NCBI GenBank assembly: GCA_901472405.1
Contig: LR590463.1
Location: 558,001 to 622,000, forward strand
Reading direction: 5' to 3'
Source: Serratia rubidaea
Lineage (GTDB): Bacteria > Pseudomonadota > Gammaproteobacteria > Enterobacterales > Enterobacteriaceae
Length of the DNA stretch: 64,000 bases
The position numbers and the translations under genes are program-made. Positions 59,215-64,000 of the stretch are shown one piece after another. The notes under the pieces are model-generated. The model did no database searches. It was not told where the DNA came from and worked only from the letters and a program-made list of their open reading frames with translations. Each line of letters starts with the position of its first letter. Position 1 is the stretch's first letter.

Positions 59215-60342
59215 TCATTCGATATGGAATGCCGCCTCTATCATCTGTTGCCGCTGCGGGGCGGAGTAGTCGAGCAGCGAGTTTTTGCTGTTGGATTTCT
59301 CCACGCTGATGTGCAGCTCATCCGCCGTCAGGGCCAGCGGCTCCTGCCAGAACGGCGCGATGGCGTGTTCGGTGATGAAGTCGCTCAGGTAGCGCTCGGG
59401 GCTGCCCTGATGCTGCGGGAACAGCCGTTCGGCCAGTTCCTGCATCAGCCTGCGCTGCTGCGGCTGCCGGCTCTCCGCCAGCAATTGCAGGAACGGCAGC
59501 AGCAGGCGGCCGCACACCTGGCCGTGATGATAGTCGCGCAGCGCGCCTACTTCACCGGCGATGCCGTGGATCACCCCCAGACCGGCGCTGCTCAGCGTCA
59601 GGCCGCCGAGATAGGAAGCCTGCATGATGGCCGCGCGCGCGTCGTCGCTGCTATTGAGCGCCGGCCAGGCCTCGAGGAACAGGCGCAGGCCGGTCAGCGA
59701 CTGCTCGCGCGTCAGGCTGCTGGCGGTTTTTGACAGGTAAGCTTCGAACAGGTGGGTGAAGGCGTCAATGGCGCAGTAGGCCAGCACGTGGTCGGGCGCG
59801 CCCTGCAGCAGCTGCGGATCGAGGATCGCCGTCTGCGGCACAAAATTGGCATGGCGCAGCGAGGCCTTCACCTGACTGACGCGGGTGTCGGTAATCACCG
59901 CGTTCTGCGTGACCTCGCTGCCGGTGCCGGCGGTGGTGGGGACGGCGATCAACGGCAGCGTGTCGCCGCCGATCGCCGTGTCGCCGACCTTTTCCATATA
60001 GCGCAGCGTCGGCAGCGGGTGCGCCACCAGTGCCGCAAACGCCTTGGCGGCGTCGAGCACGCTGCCGCCGCCGATCGCCACCACCCGCGTCGGCTGACCG
60101 CGCCAGCGCGCGACCCACTGGTCCAGTTCCTGCGGCGACGCCTCATGGCTGACGATCTCCCGGCCGATCAGCAGCGGATCGAGCTGCGGCGCCAGCGCGG
60201 CGTAGGCCGGGCCGTTGAGAAACGAGCGGCAGCTGAACAGCAGCGTAGGCTGCGTATCCTGCGTCAGCAGCGGGATAAGCTGCGAAATGGCGCCCTGGCC
60301 GAACCAGGTCTGGCGGTTGGCGATCGTGAGGCTGAGGGTCAT
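59215..60342 (-). CDS. iron-type alcohol dehydrogenase
   Basis: 375 residues of the group III Fe-ADH family: GGGSVLDAAKAFA nucleotide-binding motif, PTTAGTGSEVTQNAVI, and metal ligands in CAIDAFTHLFEAY and GVIHGIAGEVGALRDYHHG. It would oxidise an alcohol or reduce an aldehyde with NAD. It starts at ATG 60340-60342 and is divergent from the LuxR regulator. The PuuB-like oxidase downstream produces aldehydes, which this enzyme could reduce; that link is inferred. Confidence 0.9.
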   Translation of the reverse strand: MTLSLTIANRQTWFGQGAISQLIPLLTQDTQPTLLFSCRSFLNGPAYAALAPQLDPLLIGREIVSHEASPQELDQWVARWRGQPTRVVAIGGGSVLDAAKAFAALVAHPLPTLRYMEKVGDTAIGGDTLPLIAVPTTAGTGSEVTQNAVITDTRVSQVKASLRHANFVPQTAILDPQLLQGAPDHVLAYCAIDAFTHLFEAYLSKTASSLTREQSLTGLRLFLEAWPALNSSDDARAAIMQASYLGGLTLSSAGLGVIHGIAGEVGALRDYHHGQVCGRLLLPFLQLLAESRQPQQRRLMQELAERLFPQHQGSPERYLSDFITEHAIAPFWQEPLALTADELHISVEKSNSKNSLLDYSAPQRQQMIEAAFHIE

Positions 60343-60689
60343 GCAAGGCTCCTTGGCGAACGGCAAAACGCCAGCATAATGCAGCCCGGCGGCGCGAACC
60401 ACGATTTCTTACCGGGCAACGGCGAGTTTTTTAACCGTAAACGCCATCGTCAATTTTCCCGCTAATGGCTGATTCGGGTGTTGAGCTGTGGCGCGCACCC
60501 GTTAAAACATTCATATATTAACAAAAATTCCGTTTTGCCGGGCGGACAAGTTGTGACTGATTTAACACGCCGGCGCTTGCCGGCTTGCATTTCAGACAAT
60601 GAGATGCTTTTTATTACTTTCCGGCCGCCCGTCGAGCTGCGGGCCGCGCCCGGCGCAGATTATTAACCTGTTAATGCTCGGAGGCCCGG
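60343..60689. promoter_or_regulatory. divergent promoter region of the ADH and LuxR genes
   Basis: About 350 bases with no supportable gene. It holds promoters for both directions. An inverted repeat CGGGTG...CACCCG (near 60475-60500) and the palindrome GCCGGCGCTTGCCGGC (near 60575) could be operators or leader hairpins. Confidence 0.4.
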
Positions 60690-61450
60690 ATGGATATTCA
60701 GCTTGCCAGACTGACGACGGTGATTGACGCCGTGGCGACCCGCCACTTCTATCCGCACCTGCTGGCCTACCTGGAGCGTTTCTTCGCCTTTGACAACGCC
60801 ATCGTGTACGCCTTTGAGCAGGATCGGCCGCCGCGCTGTCTGCTGAAGGCGGAAAAGGAGAACAGCGACCGGGTAAACGCGCTGTATCAGCAGGGCGCCT
60901 ATCTGCAGGACCCGTTTTATCACGCGCTGAACGACGGGCGGCAGGGAGATGTTTTTACCCTGCGCCAGCTGGCCCCGCGCGGCTTCTATCACAGCGACTA
61001 CTACCGCAATTTTTACCGTAAAACCGGCTGGCGCGACGAGGCGGGCGTGGTGCTGCAGCTGACGCCGCAGCGCCGGCTGGGGGTGTTTTTCGGCGCTTCG
61101 CAGCGTACGGTGGCGCTGCGTCAGCCGCAGCAGGAGACGCTGCGCGACGCGCTGATGCTGGTGCGCAGCGTGGCGCGACTGCACTGCGACACGGCAGGGG
61201 AAGCGGACGCCGCCCCGGCCGCGCCGTGCGACCGCGGTGCGGCGGCGCGCGCCATGCTGACCCGCGCGAGCGTGAAATTGTCGATTTGATTCTGGCCGGG
61301 CAGGGATCGCCGCAGATTGCCGCCCGGCTGTTTATCAGCCTCGGCACGGTGAAAAACCACCGTAAAAACATCTACGGCAAACTGGGGATCGGCTCGCAGG
61401 CGGAACTGTTCAGCCTGCTGCTCGGTCACGCGCTGCCCCGCAGCGCATGA
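60690..61450 (+). CDS. LuxR-type transcriptional regulator, one frameshift
   Basis: The N-terminal domain of about 180 residues has no recognised sensor motif. The C-terminal LuxR helix-turn-helix reads LTPREREIVDLILAGQGSPQ then LFISLGTVKNHRKNIYGKLG once one missing C in the run at 61261-61263 is restored. Corrected length 253 residues. It lies between a divergent ADH and the PuuB-like oxidase gene and probably controls one or both. Confidence 0.85.
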
Positions 61451-61548
61451 TGTTAAAAAATAGTTAAAATATCCCTAAAGGGACATGGCCGCTCCGCCGC
61501 CGCCTGCGGATAATCCGCAGTCAGAGTCTGGATCTGGGGAGAGCGGCA

Positions 61549-62851
61549 GTGAACAGCAATATTGAATCGTTAACCTACTACGCGGCGACCAAAAAATACG
61601 ATCTGCGCTATCCGGCGCTGGAAGAGGATCTGGACGTTGACGTGGTGATCGTCGGCGGCGGGCTTCTCCGGCATCAACACCGCGCTGGAGCTGGCGGAAA
61701 AAGGCATCACCAATATCGCCATTCTGGAAGGGCGCCACCTCGGCTACGGCGGCACCGGCCGCAACGGCGGGCAGGTGATGGCCGGCATCGGCCACGATCT
61801 GGAGAAGATCAAACGCCACGTCGGCCCGCAGGGGCTGGAAACCATTTTCCGCATCAGCAATCTGGGCGCCGGCATCATCCGCGAACGCATCAGCAAATAC
61901 GCCATCGACGCCGACTTCTGCTTCGGCTACGGCTATCTGGGCAGCAATGCGCGGCAGGAGAAAACGCTGCGCGCCTGGCTGAAGGAGTTTCAGGCGGTGG
62001 CGCCGGACGAAGAGATTGAGCTGTACACCGGTGCGGAGGTGAAGCAGGTGGTCGGTTCCGACAGCTACACCTGCGCGCTCAAACATATGGGCGGCGGCCA
62101 TGTGCATTCGCTGAACCTGCTGCTGGGAGAGGCCAAGGCGCTGGGCGACTACGGCGTGAAGATCTTTGAAAACAGCAGCGTGCTGGAGGTGGAGTACGGC
62201 CCGCGCATCCGGGTGCGCACCGCGATGGGTTCGGTGCGCGCCAACAAAATGCTGTGGGCCTGCAACGGCTTTCTCAACGGCCTGGAGCCGGCCATCCACC
62301 GCAAAACCATCAATACCTACGCGTTTCAGCTGGCGACCGAACCGCTGCCGGAGGCGCTGATCCGCCGGATCAGCCCGATCCGCGGCGCTTACAGCGATAT
62401 CCGCCCGGTGATCGACTACTACCGGGTGACCAATGAGAACCGCCTGCTGTTCGGCAGCGCCACGCGGCTGCTGGAGTATATTCCCGCCGATCTGAAAGCC
62501 TGGAACCGCAACCTGATGCTGAAGGTGTTCCCGTACCTGCATGACGTGAAGATCGATCTGGCGTGGGGCGGGCCGCTGTGCTGCAGCGCTAATCTGTTCC
62601 CGCAGATCGGCACGCTGCCGGCGCATGACAACGTGTTTTACGTGCAGGGCTATTCCGGCTTCGGCGTCACCCCCAGCCATATCGTCTGCAAGGTGCTGGC
62701 GGAGGGCATGGCGGAAGGCTCCGAGCGCTATGAACTGATGAGCTCCATTCCGCACGTGAATATCTTCGGCAAGGACAAACTGCGGCGGGTGATGACCACC
62801 GCCGGCAAAGTGTGGCACCAGACGTCCGGCTACTGGAAGGGACGCCGTTAA
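61549..62851 (+). CDS. PuuB-like FAD-dependent amine oxidase, one frameshift
   Basis: An FAD oxidoreductase of the DAO family: VVIVGGGFSGINTALELAEKG (GxGxxG), then LEGRHLGYGGTGRNGGQV and a C-terminal VQGYSGFGVTPSHI. This matches gamma-glutamylputrescine oxidase and related enzymes (E. coli PuuB 426 residues). One extra G at 61660-61662 breaks it; corrected length 433 residues. GTG start with GGGAGAG upstream. It is followed by a cupin gene, a common partner, and preceded by a LuxR regulator. Confidence 0.88.
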
Positions 62852-62878
62852 CCGTTAACTTAACCAGAGGAAACCAAG

Positions 62879-63243
62879 ATGAAACCACTCCTGCTTAAAC
62901 AGCCGTTACCGGCGCTGACGGCGATCGGCAGCGTCAGCAACCTGGGGGCGACGGTGATTGCCGGCGAACCGACGGTCAGCGTGGCGATGATCCACGGCGC
63001 GCCGGATGACAACCTGAGCTGCGGCGTGTTCAGCTGCACCCGCGGCAGCTTTGTGATGGAGTATCCGTTTGCCGAACATGCGACGGTGTGGGAAGGCACG
63101 GTGACGCTGACCGATGAAGCCAGCGGCGAGGCGGTACAGTATCAGGCCGGTGACGCCTGGTTTGCCCCAAGGGCGCCAGGGTGCGCTGGGACATCACCTC
63201 CGACCGCTTTGTGAAGCACTACCTGGCGGTGGTGAACGGCTGA
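62879..63243 (+). CDS. cupin-domain protein next to the amine oxidase, one frameshift
   Basis: A small single-cupin protein of 121 residues after one missing C in 63165-63168 is restored. Segments GSFVMEYPFAEHATVWEG and YQAGDAWFAPKG form the two cupin motifs (EutQ/DUF861-like). It lies 27 bases after the oxidase gene with AGAGGAAACC upstream. Probably an accessory enzyme or sensor for the same substrate; function unknown. Confidence 0.8.
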
Positions 63244-63246
63244 CAG

Positions 63247-63275
63247 ACCGGCCCCTTGCGGGGCCGGTTGCTTTT
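63247..63275. terminator. bidirectional terminator after the cupin gene
   Basis: A perfect 9-bp stem (ACCGGCCCC / GGGGCCGGT) with a TTGC loop and a TTGCTTTTC tail. Lies between the convergent cupin and hydrolase genes. Confidence 0.8.
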
Positions 63276-64000
63276 CTAGCGCAGAACGCGTTGGATAAAC
63301 GCGCTGACGTGCTGCAAGGTCCGATCTTTATCGATCTCATTAAAAATCTCATGGCGGGCGCCGGGCAGGATCTCGGCGTGAAAATCGCTGCCGCGCAGCC
63401 GTTCGAGGGTGGTGCGGCTCTCCTCGCTTAACACCAGCCGATCGTCGCCGCCGTGCAGCCACAGCGTCGGCAGCGCGCCGAAGCCCGGCCCGGCGTCGAT
63501 GGTTGCCAGTATCCGTCGGATCGCCTGCAGCGTCGGGCGTTTAAACGGCCCGTGCCACACCAGCGGGTCGGCCTGATAGGCGGCGCCGACCGCCGGGTCG
63601 CGCGACAGGGTGCTGACGTCCAGCGGCGTGTCGGGAATGGTCTCCAGATCCTGCAGATCGCCGATGGCGGTGTGTTCCCCCAGCAGCGGGCCGGAGAGCA
63701 CCAGCGCCCGCACGCCGTCGCCGAAGCGCTGCACGTAGCGCGTGGCGATCATGCCGCCCATCGAGTGGCCGATCACCACCAGCGGCAGGTCGGGATGCTG
63801 GCCGCGGATCTGCGCGACGGCCAGCTGCACGTCGTCGACCACCGCCTCGTAGTCCTCAATCAGCACCCGTTCGCCCTGCGACCGCCCGTGACCGAGATGG
63901 TCCGGGCCGAAGACGCGGGCGCCCAGATCCTGTAGGGTGCGCGCGACGTACTGGTAACGCCCCAGATGCTCGCCGTAGCCGTGCACCAGCAGCGCCAGAA
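63276..64000 (-). CDS. alpha/beta hydrolase, monoacylglycerol lipase-like (partial)
   Basis: The frame runs off the right window edge, so the N-terminus is missing. Visible: the oxyanion region LLVHGYGEHLGRY, the nucleophile elbow IGHSMGGM, an aspartate in LHGGDDRLV and the histidine in GARHEIFNE, in the order Ser-Asp-His. These match the serine hydrolase/monoglyceride lipase group (Hydrolase_4). Minus strand; the convergent cupin gene is separated by a terminator. Confidence 0.87.
   Translation of the reverse strand, partial: LALLVHGYGEHLGRYQYVARTLQDLGARVFGPDHLGHGRSQGERVLIEDYEAVVDDVQLAVAQIRGQHPDLPLVVIGHSMGGMIATRYVQRFGDGVRALVLSGPLLGEHTAIGDLQDLETIPDTPLDVSTLSRDPAVGAAYQADPLVWHGPFKRPTLQAIRRILATIDAGPGFGALPTLWLHGGDDRLVLSEESRTTLERLRGSDFHAEILPGARHEIFNEIDKDRTLQHVSAFIQRVLR

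Overview
The window looks like chromosomal DNA of a GC-rich enterobacterium, most likely Serratia or a close relative. The basis is gene content: an EagR-Rhs type VI effector locus, a btsT-yjiX-yjiA operon in the E. coli order, an E. coli-like bgl system, a Tad locus and a CS1-type fimbrial operon. The genus is inferred; no rRNA or tRNA gene is present to confirm it.

Layout. 1-6607: end of a Tad/Flp pilus operon (tadZ-like tail, tadA, B, C, D, E, F, a small secreted protein, tadG). 6875-12663: an alpha (CS1-type) chaperone-usher fimbrial operon. 12723-19895: a beta-glucoside system with bglF-bglB on the minus strand, and on the plus strand a periplasmic histidine-phosphatase-fold gene plus an OprD-like porin, then bglG. 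All three transcription units carry a BglG-type antiterminator/terminator leader. 20000-22280: an APH-like kinase, an AT-rich HNH nuclease with a possible base-reader domain, and a lipoprotein. 22700-31634: eagR, a PAAR-Rhs toxin gene and its immunity candidate, then a chain of displaced Rhs tips each followed by a small AT-rich immunity candidate. 31708-35651: a two-partner secretion pair (short tpsA, tpsB). 35981-43191: AraC regulator with MFS exporter, a peptide-binding protein, and yjiA-yjiX-btsT. 43437-45561: a GlnA/PuuA-like ligase co-transcribed with a half-length trehalose-6-phosphate-synthase-like protein. 45830-48061: yncE with a Fur box, and a three-gene translationally coupled micro-operon. 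48303-53381: hydroxyacyl-CoA and hydroxybutyrate dehydrogenases, a porin, two AraC-family regulators. 53452-64000: a solitary tailspike-like protein, an L,D-transpeptidase, a solitary alpha-oxoamine synthase, a PLD-family enzyme, a 30-residue membrane peptide, an iron-type alcohol dehydrogenase, a LuxR regulator, a PuuB-like oxidase with a cupin, and a truncated alpha/beta hydrolase.

Sequence quality. Seventeen genes carry 24 single-base frameshifts, many in homopolymers. Undoing each one gives an intact reading frame of the length usual for the family. Most are therefore probably base-calling errors, so I report these genes as CDS and name the break in each entry.

Most notable points: one antiterminator probably controls three leaders, including one before a phosphatase-fold protein that lacks its second catalytic histidine; the Rhs tip/immunity graveyard; a GS-like ligase plus half GT20 operon; and several short coupled or membrane peptides with no assigned role.
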